Assembly (NCBI GenBank): GCA_016715765.1
Contig: JADJZJ010000056.1
Location: forward strand, 1 to 11,552
Source of the DNA: Opitutaceae bacterium
GTDB taxonomy: Bacteria; Verrucomicrobiota; Verrucomicrobiia; Opitutales; Opitutaceae
Direction: 5' to 3'
DNA length: 11,552 nucleotides
The notes under the pieces were generated by a model. It did no database searches, was not told where the DNA came from, and worked only from the letters and a program-made list of their open reading frames with translations. Below are positions 1 through 6,805 of this stretch, piece after piece; position 1 is the first letter of the stretch, and the number at the start of each line of letters is the position of its first letter. The position numbers were made by a program, and so were the translations under genes.

Positions 1-51
1 AGCTTCAGCCCGCGTTCACCACGCCACTGCGGAGATTGATCTCTCCGATCC

Positions 52-74
52 AGTGCCGGCTGAAGACCGGCACT
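52..74. repeat. Short inverted repeat downstream of ilvA
   Basis: AGTGCCGG (52-59) and CCGGCACT (67-74) form a perfect 8-bp stem around a 7-base loop, 7 bases beyond the ilvA stop codon. A second, weaker stem, CGGAGA (30-35) with TCTCCG (42-47), lies next to it. No T-run follows on the ilvA strand, so it is not a classic intrinsic terminator. It may still stabilise the 3' end of the ilvA transcript, or be a copy of a dispersed palindromic element. Nothing else is recognisable in positions 1-80. Confidence 0.5.
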
Positions 75-80
75 ACGGGT

Positions 81-1589
81 TCACCGCAGAAACAGCCGGT
101 ATGCCGGGTTCTCCGTCTCGTCCCAGTAGCGGTAGCCGAGCTTCTGGAGGAACACCGCCAGCTGTTTGGTCTCGGTGTCGGGCACCTGCAGGCCCATCAG
201 CACGCGGCCGTAGTCGGCGCCATGGTTGCGGTAGTGGAAGAGGCTGATGTTCCAGTTCGGCGACATGGAATCGAGGAACTTCATCAGCGCGCCCGGCCGC
301 TCGGGAAACTCAAACCGGAACAGCCGTTCGTGCGCCGCCAGCGGCGAGCGGCCGCCGACGAGGTGCCGGATATGCAGTTTCGCCATCTCGTCGTTGGTGA
401 GGTCCAACGTGCGAAAGCCGTGGCGGCTGAAATGCGCCGCGATCTTTTCGCTCTCGCCGCGCCCCGTGGTCTGGATGCCCACGAAAATATGGGCCGAGCT
501 CGCATCGGCGATGCGGTAGTTGAACTCGGTCACGCTGCGCCGGCCCACCAGTTCGCAAAACCTCCGCAGGTTGCCCGGACCCTCGGGAATGGTCACCGCC
601 ATCACGGCTTCGCGGTGCTCGCCGAGTTCGGCCCGCTCGGCGATGAAACGCAGGCGGTCGAAGTTGAGGTTCGCCCCGCAGGCCACCGCCACCAGCGTCT
701 CGCCCTTCAAACGGTGCTGCTCGACGTAGGCCTTGGCGCCGGCCACGGCCAGCGCCCCGGCCGGCTCGAGCACGGCCCGGGTATCCTCAAAGACATCCTT
801 CGTCGCGGCGCAGATGTCGTCGGTGTCGACGAGGATGACGCCGTCGAGGTACTTCCGGCAGAGCCGGAAGGGTTCGACCCCCACCTGCCGCACGGCCACG
901 CCGTCGGCGAACAGCCCGACGCGATCGAGGCGCACGCGGCGGCCGGCCTTCAGGGAGCGGTCCATGGCGTCGGAATCCACCGGCTCCACGCCGATCACCT
1001 TGATCCCGGGCCGCACGCGCTTCACGTAGGCGGCCACGCCCGCGGCCAGGCCGCCGCCGCCGATGGCCACGAAGATCGCATGGAGCGGACCCTGGTGCTG
1101 CTGCAGGATTTCCATGCCGATGGTGCCCTGCCCGGCGATCACGTCCGGATCGTCGAACGGATGGACAAAGGTCAGCTGGTCGCGTTCGCTGAGCACGAGC
1201 GAATGGGCATAGGCGTCATCGTAGGTATCGCCATGCAGGACGACCTCGGCGCCCCGCGCCTTGACCGCGTGCACCTTCACGTGCGGCGTGGTCACGGGCA
1301 TCACGATGACCGCCCGGGCGCCGAGCCGCTTCGCCGCCAGCGCCACGCCCTGGGCGTGGTTGCCCGCCGACGCGCAGATCACGCCCCGGGCCAGCGCGGC
1401 GGGCGACAGGTGCGCCATCTTGTTGTAGGCGCCGCGCAGCTTGAAGGAGAAGACGCTCTGCATGTCCTCGCGCTTGAGCAGCAGGGTGTTGTTGAGGCGC
1501 GCGGAGAGATTCGCGGCCTTCTCCAACGGGGTCTCCTTCGCCACGTCGTAAACGCGGGCCGTGAGGATTTTCTGCAGGTAATCGATCAT
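81..1589 (-). CDS. ilvA: Threonine ammonia-lyase, biosynthetic (threonine deaminase)
   Basis: PLP enzyme that deaminates L-threonine to 2-oxobutanoate, the first committed step towards isoleucine, in the cytoplasm. The 502-residue product is close to E. coli IlvA (about 514). The PLP lysine sits in SFKLRGAYNK (K50), ASAGNHAQG spans residues 73-81, and the glycine-rich phosphate loop GGGGL is at 177-181. After about residue 325 come two ACT-like regulatory segments, with EGPGNLRRFCELVG in the first and FPERPGALMKFLD in the second; the long two-ACT form is the isoleucine/valine-controlled biosynthetic type. The ATG at 1589 is preferred over an in-frame TTG three codons upstream (1598); neither has a clear Shine-Dalgarno. 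It is divergent from metY, with 144 bases between start codons. Family assignment is firm; allosteric behaviour is inferred from domain content. Confidence 0.95.
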   Translation of the reverse strand: MIDYLQKILTARVYDVAKETPLEKAANLSARLNNTLLLKREDMQSVFSFKLRGAYNKMAHLSPAALARGVICASAGNHAQGVALAAKRLGARAVIVMPVTTPHVKVHAVKARGAEVVLHGDTYDDAYAHSLVLSERDQLTFVHPFDDPDVIAGQGTIGMEILQQHQGPLHAIFVAIGGGGLAAGVAAYVKRVRPGIKVIGVEPVDSDAMDRSLKAGRRVRLDRVGLFADGVAVRQVGVEPFRLCRKYLDGVILVDTDDICAATKDVFEDTRAVLEPAGALAVAGAKAYVEQHRLKGETLVAVACGANLNFDRLRFIAERAELGEHREAVMAVTIPEGPGNLRRFCELVGRRSVTEFNYRIADASSAHIFVGIQTTGRGESEKIAAHFSRHGFRTLDLTNDEMAKLHIRHLVGGRSPLAAHERLFRFEFPERPGALMKFLDSMSPNWNISLFHYRNHGADYGRVLMGLQVPDTETKQLAVFLQKLGYRYWDETENPAYRLFLR

Positions 1590-1600
1590 GGAGGGCAAGC

Positions 1601-1624
1601 CTGAGGGACCCCCTCAGAGGGGGT
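1601..1624 (-). promoter_or_regulatory. Two mutually exclusive hairpins in the ilvA leader
   Basis: In the ilvA 5' leader, ACCCCCTC (1608-1615) pairs with GAGGGGGT (1617-1624). The overlapping pair CTGAGGG (1601-1607) and CCCTCAG (1611-1617) forms a second perfect stem. The two share bases and cannot form together. The proximal one ends 12 bases before the ilvA ATG, so it could affect translation initiation. No leader peptide rich in Ile/Val/Leu codons and no U-run is evident, so classical attenuation is not supported. The rest of the 1590-1733 gap holds one more hairpin, TGCCCC (1665-1670) with GGGGCA (1675-1680), and no recognisable riboswitch. Function is speculative. Confidence 0.3.
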
Positions 1625-1733
1625 GGTTCTGCCACTCGGGACCGGCGCTGTCTATCCCAATTTTTGCCCCGGCGGGGGCACATGACATTACCCGGGGTTG
1701 CCAACCGGTCCGGCGGGGTCAGGTTGGGCGGCG

Positions 1734-3032
1734 ATGAAAACCCCCGGACTAGGTACCAGAGCCCTCCATGCCGGCCAGACGCCGGATCCCACGACCGGTT
1801 CCCGCGCCGTGCCGATCTACCAGACGACCAGCTACGTGTTCCGCGACACGGAGCACGCCGCGAACCTTTTTGCGCTGAAGGAACTCGGCAACATCTACAC
1901 CCGGATCATGAATCCGACGACCGACGTGTTCGAGCAGCGCCTCGCCGCGCTCGAGGGCGGTTCCGGCGCCCTGGCCCACGCCTCCGGGCAGGCGGCCATC
2001 ACGGATGCGATCCTGAATATCGCCGGCACCGGCGACCATCTCGTCTCGGTCGCCCAGCTCTATGGCGGCACCTACAACCTTTTCCACTACACCCTGCCCA
2101 AGCTCGGCATCGAGGTGACCTTCGTGGACGCAGGCGATCCCGACGCCTTCCGCCGCGCGCTCAAACCCAACACCAAGGCCTTTTATGGCGAGGGCCTGGG
2201 CAACCCCGCGCTCAACATCTTCCCCTTCGAGGAGGTGGCCAAAATCGCCCGCGAGGCCGGCGTGCCCCTGATCATTGACAACACCTGCCTGTCGCCGCTG
2301 CTCAACCGGCCCTTCGAGTGGGGCGCCAACATCGTCGTCCATTCCTCCACCAAGTACATCGGCGGCCACGGTACCTCGATCGGCGGCATCGTCGTGGATG
2401 GCGGCAACTTCGACTGGGGCAACGGCCGGTTCCCCGGCTTCACCTCGCCCGACCAAAGCTACCACGGCCTCGTGCATTGGGACGCGTTCAAGGCCTTCCC
2501 GCCCGCCGGCGGCGCCAATGTCGCCTACATCCTCAAGATGCGCCTGCAGCTGCTGCGCGACATCGGCGCCTGCATCTCGCCGTTCAATGCCTTCCTCATG
2601 CTGCAGGGCCTGGAAACCCTCCACCTGCGGATGCCGCGCATCTGCGAGAACGCGCAGAAGACCGCGGAATTTCTGGCCGCGCAGGACCAGGTCACCTGGG
2701 TCAACTACCCCGGCCTCAAGACGAGTCCGAACCATGCCGCCGCAAAAAAGTACCTGAGCGGGGGCTTTGGCGGCCTGCTGGGCTTCGGCGTCAAGGGCGG
2801 CTTCGAGGCCGGACGCAAGTTCATCGAGAGTCTCAAGCTCTTCTCCCACCTCGCGAACATCGGCGACTCGAAGTCGCTCGCCATCCATCCGGCGAGCACG
2901 ACCCACAGCCAGCTCACCGTCGCGGAGCAAACCGCGTCGGGTGTGTCGCCTGACTACATCCGGCTCTCGCTCGGCACCGAGGACTTCGCCGACCTGCAGG
3001 CCGATTTGGAGCAGGCGCTGGCGAAGCTCTGA
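1734..3032 (+). CDS. metY: O-acetylhomoserine aminocarboxypropyltransferase (sulfhydrylase)
   Basis: Cytoplasmic PLP enzyme of the Cys/Met-metabolism (cystathionine gamma-synthase-like) family. It condenses O-acetylhomoserine with sulfide to give homocysteine, the substrate of methionine synthase. The 432-residue length fits MetY (about 430) better than the shorter MetB/MetC (about 380-400). Visible signatures are the N-terminal TRALHAGQ and PIYQTTSYVF, the YTRIMNPT active-site motif (55-62), SGQAA (84-88), the PLP aspartate in IIDNT (D182), and the Schiff-base lysine in HSSTKYIGGHGTSIGG (K207). The ATG at 1734 is chosen because homology starts there with KTPGLGTRALHAG; a TTG 12 codons upstream (1698) would only add unrelated residues. 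There is no strong Shine-Dalgarno. MetZ-type activity on O-succinylhomoserine cannot be excluded, but length and motifs favour MetY. Confidence 0.93.
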   Translation: MKTPGLGTRALHAGQTPDPTTGSRAVPIYQTTSYVFRDTEHAANLFALKELGNIYTRIMNPTTDVFEQRLAALEGGSGALAHASGQAAITDAILNIAGTGDHLVSVAQLYGGTYNLFHYTLPKLGIEVTFVDAGDPDAFRRALKPNTKAFYGEGLGNPALNIFPFEEVAKIAREAGVPLIIDNTCLSPLLNRPFEWGANIVVHSSTKYIGGHGTSIGGIVVDGGNFDWGNGRFPGFTSPDQSYHGLVHWDAFKAFPPAGGANVAYILKMRLQLLRDIGACISPFNAFLMLQGLETLHLRMPRICENAQKTAEFLAAQDQVTWVNYPGLKTSPNHAAAKKYLSGGFGGLLGFGVKGGFEAGRKFIESLKLFSHLANIGDSKSLAIHPASTTHSQLTVAEQTASGVSPDYIRLSLGTEDFADLQADLEQALAKL

Positions 3033-3053
3033 GTGTTGTCCGACTGGTCTTGA

Positions 3054-3219
3054 TGTAGGGCGGGGATTCCGATCCCCGCCTTGCATTAGCGTGTAGCTGC
3101 GAGTGTGAGCGAGTGGAGTTGCCATGCCCATGGGAGCGCGGGCAGCCCGCCCGCAATTTGTTCACGAAGCGGACGAGCCGTCCGCGCTCCCAGGCGGGGA
3201 TCGGAATCCCCGCCCTACA
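3054..3219. repeat. Long inverted repeat between convergent genes
   Basis: A perfect 28-base inverted repeat (3054-3081 and 3192-3219) flanks about 110 bases between metY and the convergent binding-protein gene. Each arm is itself a hairpin: GGCGGGGAT (3059-3067), loop TCCG, ATCCCCGCC (3072-3080); the right arm has loop CGGA. Hairpins of this strength between tail-to-tail genes could stop transcription from both sides, although no T-run is present. The right arm contains the TAG stop codon (3217-3215) of the minus-strand gene. Two inverted copies of one self-complementary unit suggest a dispersed palindromic (REP/BIME-like) element. That needs a genome-wide copy count. Confidence 0.75.
3131..3192. 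repeat. Cruciform-type palindrome nested in the long inverted repeat
   Basis: TGGGAGCGCGG (3131-3141) and CCGCGCTCCCA (3182-3192) form an 11-bp outer stem. Within the enclosed arms are two smaller hairpins: GCGGGC (3138-3143) with GCCCGC (3149-3154), and GCGGAC (3169-3174) with GTCCGC (3180-3185). Outer and inner stems partly compete. The layout, a GC-rich palindrome with two inner hairpins and an AT-richer middle, is that of a second dispersed palindromic unit inserted inside, or built together with, the flanking repeat. They share base 3192. Confidence 0.65.
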
Positions 3220-4024
3220 ATTTCCCCTGCAGCCAGCGAGCCGTTTCCAGCAATGAGGGGCCGTCGTGGATCAGGTTGCGTCCGCGGGTGATTCCCGCCT
3301 CGACCAGCCGGAACGGCCATTGTCCGTCCCAGCCGCGCTCGCGCCGCCAGGCCGCGACATCGAGCGGATGGTCGTCCTCCTCGTGGAAGAGCACCACGAT
3401 GTCCGGACGCGCTTCCACCACGCCGGGCAGATCGAGCTTCGGATAACCTTCGGGCACATGCCCCCAGATATTCTCCCCGCCGGCCAGGGCAATGAGGTCG
3501 TGGATGAAGGTGAGTCCGCCCGCCATGCGCGGATGCCGGCCGAACCACAGCTCGGCATACACGCGCGGCCGGCGCACCGGCGCCCGGGACCGCAGTTCCG
3601 CCGCCTCGGTCTCCATCCGGGCCGTGAGCGCGCACGCCGCCTCCATCTCGCCGAGCAGCGCACCGAGCCGGCGGATGTTCTCGAGGATGCCGTGAAAACT
3701 GTCGGGCAGCGGCAGCGCGTAAACCGGCAGACCCGCCTTGGCCAGCCGCCGGGCCACGCCCTGCTGGATGCCTCCGGTCATGAGCACGAGGTCGGGCGCC
3801 AGCGCCTTCAATGCCCCCTCGTCGATCCGCAGGTAGTCACCGGTCACCGGACGTCCGCCCGTCTCCACATAGCGGGCGCAATAATGCGACACGCCCACCA
3901 CGCGGTCCGAGAGATTCATCGCCCAGATCGCCTCGGTCAGACCCGACACGAACGACACCACCCGTTGCGGACGCTCCGGCAGCAGCACGGGCTGTTCGAG
4001 CAAGGGACAAGGCACGCGTCGCAT
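3215..4024 (-). CDS. Cobalamin-type substrate-binding-like protein without signal peptide
   Basis: The 269-residue product belongs to the helical-backbone metal-receptor superfamily (BtuF/FepB-like). It shows the typical N-terminal RVVSFVSGLTEAIWAMNLSDR followed by VVGVSHYC, then LKALAPDLVLMTGG and AGGENIWGHVPEGYPKLD. Such proteins bind cobalamin or iron chelates for BtuCD-type importers, and it lies 206 bases downstream of btuD. With the ATG at 4024 it has no signal peptide or lipobox; in-frame upstream starts at 4093 and 4114 add only a proline-rich stretch encoded by a GGA/TCC microsatellite, also without a secretion signal. The 4093 start has a GAGG 8 bases upstream and remains possible. 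The stop codon lies inside the palindromic repeat. It may be a cytoplasmic B12-handling protein or an importer subunit that lost its signal; the ligand is inferred. Confidence 0.8.
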   Translation of the reverse strand: MRRVPCPLLEQPVLLPERPQRVVSFVSGLTEAIWAMNLSDRVVGVSHYCARYVETGGRPVTGDYLRIDEGALKALAPDLVLMTGGIQQGVARRLAKAGLPVYALPLPDSFHGILENIRRLGALLGEMEAACALTARMETEAAELRSRAPVRRPRVYAELWFGRHPRMAGGLTFIHDLIALAGGENIWGHVPEGYPKLDLPGVVEARPDIVVLFHEEDDHPLDVAAWRRERGWDGQWPFRLVEAGITRGRNLIHDGPSLLETARWLQGKL

Positions 4025-4029
4025 TGAAG

Positions 4030-4050
4030 GGAGAGGAGGAGGAGGAGGGA
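4030..4050. repeat. GGA triplet microsatellite
   Basis: A run of about six GGA/GAG triplets on the plus strand gives a pure pyrimidine tract on the minus strand, directly upstream of the preferred ATG (4024) of the binding-protein gene. If translation began further upstream the tract would encode five consecutive prolines. Such tracts can change length by slippage. On the coding strand it reads TCC repeats, the complement of a Shine-Dalgarno, so it does not serve as a ribosome site there. Confidence 0.7.
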
Positions 4051-4073
4051 ACCTTAAGGCGGCGTGTTGCTTC

Positions 4074-4128
4074 GAAGAATCCAGTGTGCGCATATCGAAG
4101 CCCTCGAGTGGCATTCACTGGATTCTTC
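4074..4128. repeat. 13-base inverted repeat in the intergenic gap
   Basis: GAAGAATCCAGTG (4074-4086) and CACTGGATTCTTC (4116-4128) are perfect inverted copies separated by 29 bases. Just after it the plus strand continues with CTGCGTTCAGAATGACAA, an AT-richer sequence of the kind seen in dispersed intergenic repeats. It lies in the 206-base gap (4025-4230) between btuD and the downstream binding-protein gene and could weaken read-through between them. No gene is visible in the gap. Confidence 0.6.
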
Positions 4129-4230
4129 ACTGCGTTCAGAATGACAAGGTGGTTAGGACAGGTTTGAACACACTCCTTAGGCGTGGACATGGCGTTAAAA
4201 GACACAGCCGGCCGGGCACCGTCAGCGCCT

Positions 4231-4944
4231 TCATTTCAGTTTCAGGACGAGGCTGGAGACGAACTCGGCTCTCACGCCGAAGACGTCGTGCAACAGTTCG
4301 GGCGTGAGCACATCATGGGGGCGGCCCACCGCCTGCAGCCGGCCCTCCGAGAGCACCACCACCTGGTCGAGGTAATACGCCACGCGCAGGTCGTGCAGCG
4401 ACATCATCACCGTGCCGCCGGCGTGTTTCAACTCGTCCGCCAGGGCCAGCACCTTCAACCCGTGCCGCGGATCCAGCGCCCCGAGCGGTTCGTCCCACAG
4501 GTGAATCGAAGCCCCGGTGGCGATCGCCCGGGCGAGCAGCACGCGGTGCCGTTCGCCGCCGGACAGCCGGTTGACCGGCCGGTGGGCCAGCGTGGTGAGG
4601 TCGAAGCGCGCGAGCGCCGCCTCCACGCCCTGCTCGTCATCGCCGAAGGCGTAGCGTCCCTGCGCCACGACGGAGCGCACCGTGAAGCCGAACTCGAAAT
4701 GCGCCTCCTGCGGCACCCAGGCCGTCATGCGGCCGCGCTCCATCATCGGGATGTCCGCGAGCCACTGGCCGTTCCAGCCCACCCGGCCGCTGTACGGCAG
4801 CAAGCCCCCGGCCGCCTGCATGAGCGTGGACTTGCCCGAGCCGTTGGGGCCGACCAGCCCGACCGTCTGGCCGGGGCCGAGCGCGAGCGTGACCGGCGCG
4901 AGCCGGCCGGCGACGGCGACATCGTTGAGGGTCAGCGCGCTCAT
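4231..4944 (-). CDS. btuD: Vitamin B12 ABC transporter, ATP-binding protein
   Basis: Cytoplasmic ATPase that powers the BtuCD-type importer in the inner membrane. The 237-residue product has all ABC signatures in order: Walker A GPNGSGKST (32-40), Q-loop Q79, signature LSGGE (127-131), Walker B with catalytic glutamate in HLWDEP (E152), D-loop ALD (156-158) and switch histidine in MSLHD (H183). The size fits BtuD (about 249). The ATG (4944) overlaps the permease stop in an ATGA arrangement and is preceded by GGAGG at 5 bases, so the start is secure and translation is coupled. It is part of the riboswitch-controlled btu operon. A siderophore or heme importer of the same family would look similar; the riboswitch and BtuB neighbour favour cobalamin. 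Confidence 0.93.
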   Translation of the reverse strand: MSALTLNDVAVAGRLAPVTLALGPGQTVGLVGPNGSGKSTLMQAAGGLLPYSGRVGWNGQWLADIPMMERGRMTAWVPQEAHFEFGFTVRSVVAQGRYAFGDDEQGVEAALARFDLTTLAHRPVNRLSGGERHRVLLARAIATGASIHLWDEPLGALDPRHGLKVLALADELKHAGGTVMMSLHDLRVAYYLDQVVVLSEGRLQAVGRPHDVLTPELLHDVFGVRAEFVSSLVLKLK

Positions 4945-5918
4945 GTCTGCCTCCGCAACAGCCACAGGAAAAACGGTCCGCCAATCAGGGCGGTCACGAT
5001 GCCGAGTCGCAGCCCGCCCGCGGCCCGGGCCGCCAGATCGCACGCGATCACGAAGACCGCCCCGCCCACGAGCGCCAGCGGCACCAGCCGGCGATGCTCC
5101 GGGCCCACCAGCAACCGGAGGATGTGCGGCACCACGAGGCCGACGAAGCCGACGGTGCCGGCGACGGCGGTCGCGAGCGCGGTCAGCAGCGTCGAAAGCC
5201 CGAGCAGGCGCCGGCGCAGCCGGGTGACATCCACGCCGAGGCTCTGCGCCTCGCTCCAGCCGAGGCTGAGCAGGTCCATCGGCCGGCCCAGCGGCCACAG
5301 CAACGCCGCCCCGAGCAGAATGGGCGCGGCCATCGCCACGTGTTCCCACGTGCGGTCCTCCAGCCCGCCCAGCAGCCAGAACAGGATCTTGGCGTTGCGC
5401 TCGTAGGTGAGCGTGGCCTGCGAAAGCACGTAGCTGGTCACGGCGCCCAGCAGCGCGTTCAGCGCGATGCCGGCCAGCAGCAGGCGCTCGGTCCCGGCGC
5501 CCTGCCGGGCCAGCACCACCACCGCCCCCGTGGCGACCAGGGCTCCGGCGATGGCGGCCAGCGGCACGAAGAGGAAGGACGCGCCCGCCCAGCCGGCGCC
5601 GATGGCGATGACCGCGCCCGCCGCCCCGCCGCTGCTCACGCCCAGCAGGCCCGGGCTGGCGAGGCTGTTGCGGAAATACGCCTGCATCACCAGGCCGCTG
5701 GCCGCGAGGGCCGCGCCGACGAGCATGGCCACGCCGAGGCGCGGCAACCGGATCTGCCAGAGGATGGTGGTGGCGAATTCATCACGGCGCAGCAGCCCGG
5801 CGAGCAGCTCCGCGGGACCGAGGCGAACCTCGCCGACGGCCAGCGAAAGCAGGGCGAGCAGCCCGAGCAGCAGAACCAGCAATGGCAGCGCCAGGCGCGC
5901 GGGCAGCAACGGTTTCAC
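4941..5918 (-). CDS. btuC: Vitamin B12 ABC transporter, permease protein
   Basis: Inner-membrane permease of the FecCD/BtuC family, expected to work as a dimer with about ten membrane helices per subunit. The 325-residue product matches E. coli BtuC (326). Helix 1 is the leucine-rich segment LVLLLGLLALLSL. Family signatures are IRLPRLGVAMLVGAALAASG followed by FRNSLASPGLLGVSSGGAAGA, and near the C-terminus GFVGLVVPHILRLLVGPEHR, which contains the loop that docks on the ATPase. The start is the GTG at 5918, supported by GGAGGAGG 4 bases upstream and by a GTGA overlap with the frame-corrected end of btuF. A longer frame upstream (to 6011) belongs to btuF in another frame. Its stop overlaps the btuD start. 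Confidence 0.94.
   Translation of the reverse strand: MKPLLPARLALPLLVLLLGLLALLSLAVGEVRLGPAELLAGLLRRDEFATTILWQIRLPRLGVAMLVGAALAASGLVMQAYFRNSLASPGLLGVSSGGAAGAVIAIGAGWAGASFLFVPLAAIAGALVATGAVVVLARQGAGTERLLLAGIALNALLGAVTSYVLSQATLTYERNAKILFWLLGGLEDRTWEHVAMAAPILLGAALLWPLGRPMDLLSLGWSEAQSLGVDVTRLRRRLLGLSTLLTALATAVAGTVGFVGLVVPHILRLLVGPEHRRLVPLALVGGAVFVIACDLAARAAGGLRLGIVTALIGGPFFLWLLRRQT
4950..4954 (-). promoter_or_regulatory. Shine-Dalgarno of btuD
   Basis: GGAGG on the minus strand, 5 bases before the btuD ATG (4944) and inside the last codons of btuC. It fixes the btuD start and supports translational coupling through the ATGA overlap. Confidence 0.85.
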
Positions 5919-6780
5919 GGCGCCTCCTCCCGGAACCGGTCCGGATGCAACTGACGCGCGAGCTGCTCGTAGGCATGGACCCGCAGGTGCGTCACGCACC
6001 CGAGCGCCCACGCGTCCAGCATCGCGGCGCGGCGTTGCGCACGGCCGTCATGTAGGCGTAAGGTGGCAGCTTGCGGTAGAGTTCGAGGGCCTCCCCGACA
6101 TTGGAGCCGCCCAGCACGACCACCTCCACCGGCCACTTGAGCATCCGTTCGCCGGGTGGCATGGCGTGCCCGGTCAGGCCGCCCAGCGTCGCGGCCAGGT
6201 TCTCGGCCCCGGCCTCCGCGCAGATGTCCTGGAAGGTCGTCTCGGCGCCAGGAATGACGCCATAGGTGGACGGCGCGATGACGCGCACCGGCGTGACGCC
6301 GCGCAGCCGCTGCCGCAGGCGGTCGAGGCGGGCGCGATAGTCGGCGATCACGGCCTCGGCCCGCGCGCGGGCCGCCTCATCCCCGAGGGCGGCGGCGATT
6401 TGGCGGAGATTGGTGAAAGCGTCTTCAAGTGTCTGGTAGCGGCTGATGATCAGCACCGGCACGCCGGCGCGGCGGATCTGCTCCACCAGTTCCTCGCGGC
6501 TGTAGTCACTGAAGAGCACCAGCGTTGGACGGAACCGCAGGATCGTCTCCGCATCACCGTGGCCGATCGCGGGGAAGGCAGCCGCCTCGCGCGCGACGCC
6601 GGAGAAAACCGGATCGCGCGACAGGTGGCTGAGGGCGGCGATCTGCTCGGGCGCCGCCACCGCGAGGAGCAATTCGTCGCTGCCCACGGTCTGCGACACC
6701 ACGCGCACCTCGCCGGCCTGCGCCGGGAAAAACCCGGTGCAGGCGATCAGCAGAAGGATGATGAGGCGGGGGCGCGCCAT
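5915..6780 (-). CDS. btuF: Vitamin B12 periplasmic binding protein, frameshifted as sequenced
   Basis: Periplasmic receptor that delivers cobalamin to BtuCD. It starts with a clear signal peptide (MARPRLIILLLIACTGFFPAQAG, cleavage likely after residue 22), followed by a BtuF/FepB-type domain: ALSHLSRDPVFS, AETILRFRPTLVLFSDYSRE, a long central helix around RAEAVIADYRARLDRLRQRL, and GAENLAATLGGLTG. As sequenced the frame ends at 5992 (262 residues) with an off-family tail. One base appears to be missing in the GC run at about 6023-6034. In the next frame the expected C-terminus RAAMLDAWALGCVTHLRVHA, then YEQLARQLHPDRF, follows and ends at 5915, in GTGA overlap with btuC. Frame-corrected length is about 288. 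The ATG is 25 bases after btuB, with no evident Shine-Dalgarno. Sequencing error or a recent mutation are both possible; the undecayed tail argues for error. Confidence 0.88.
5923..5930 (-). promoter_or_regulatory. Shine-Dalgarno of btuC
   Basis: GGAGGAGG on the minus strand ends 4 bases before the btuC GTG (5918). It lies within the REEAP-coding end of frame-corrected btuF, so it decides the btuC start and implies coupled translation. Confidence 0.85.
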
Positions 6781-6805
6781 GGTGTGACGGTGCGAGGGAA
6801 TCGAA

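Noticed and set aside
36..1604. Open frame of 522 codons on the plus strand opposite ilvA
   Set aside because: It is the antisense shadow of a full-length threonine deaminase; its product is rich in His, Arg, Ala and Val without any domain, as expected from high-GC complementary frames.
1665..1680. Intrinsic terminator between ilvA and metY
   Set aside because: The stem TGCCCC/GGGGCA is followed by A-residues or mixed bases, not a U-run, in either direction, and the flanking genes are divergent.
1660..1695. sigma-70 promoter for metY (TTGCCC with a weak -10 near 1686-1691)
   Set aside because: The -10 matches only about three of six consensus positions and the -35 overlaps a hairpin; not distinguishable from chance.
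1749..3131. Open frame of 460 codons on the minus strand opposite metY
   Set aside because: Antisense shadow of metY, with no recognisable motif and running into the palindromic repeat.
3054..3219. CRISPR array or insertion sequence
   Set aside because: Only two arms in inverted orientation, no regularly spaced direct repeats, no transposase frame and no target-site duplication that I can recognise.
4945..5349. N-terminal extension of the btuD frame
   Set aside because: It lies within btuC in another frame; the ATGA overlap, Shine-Dalgarno and homology place the start at 4944.
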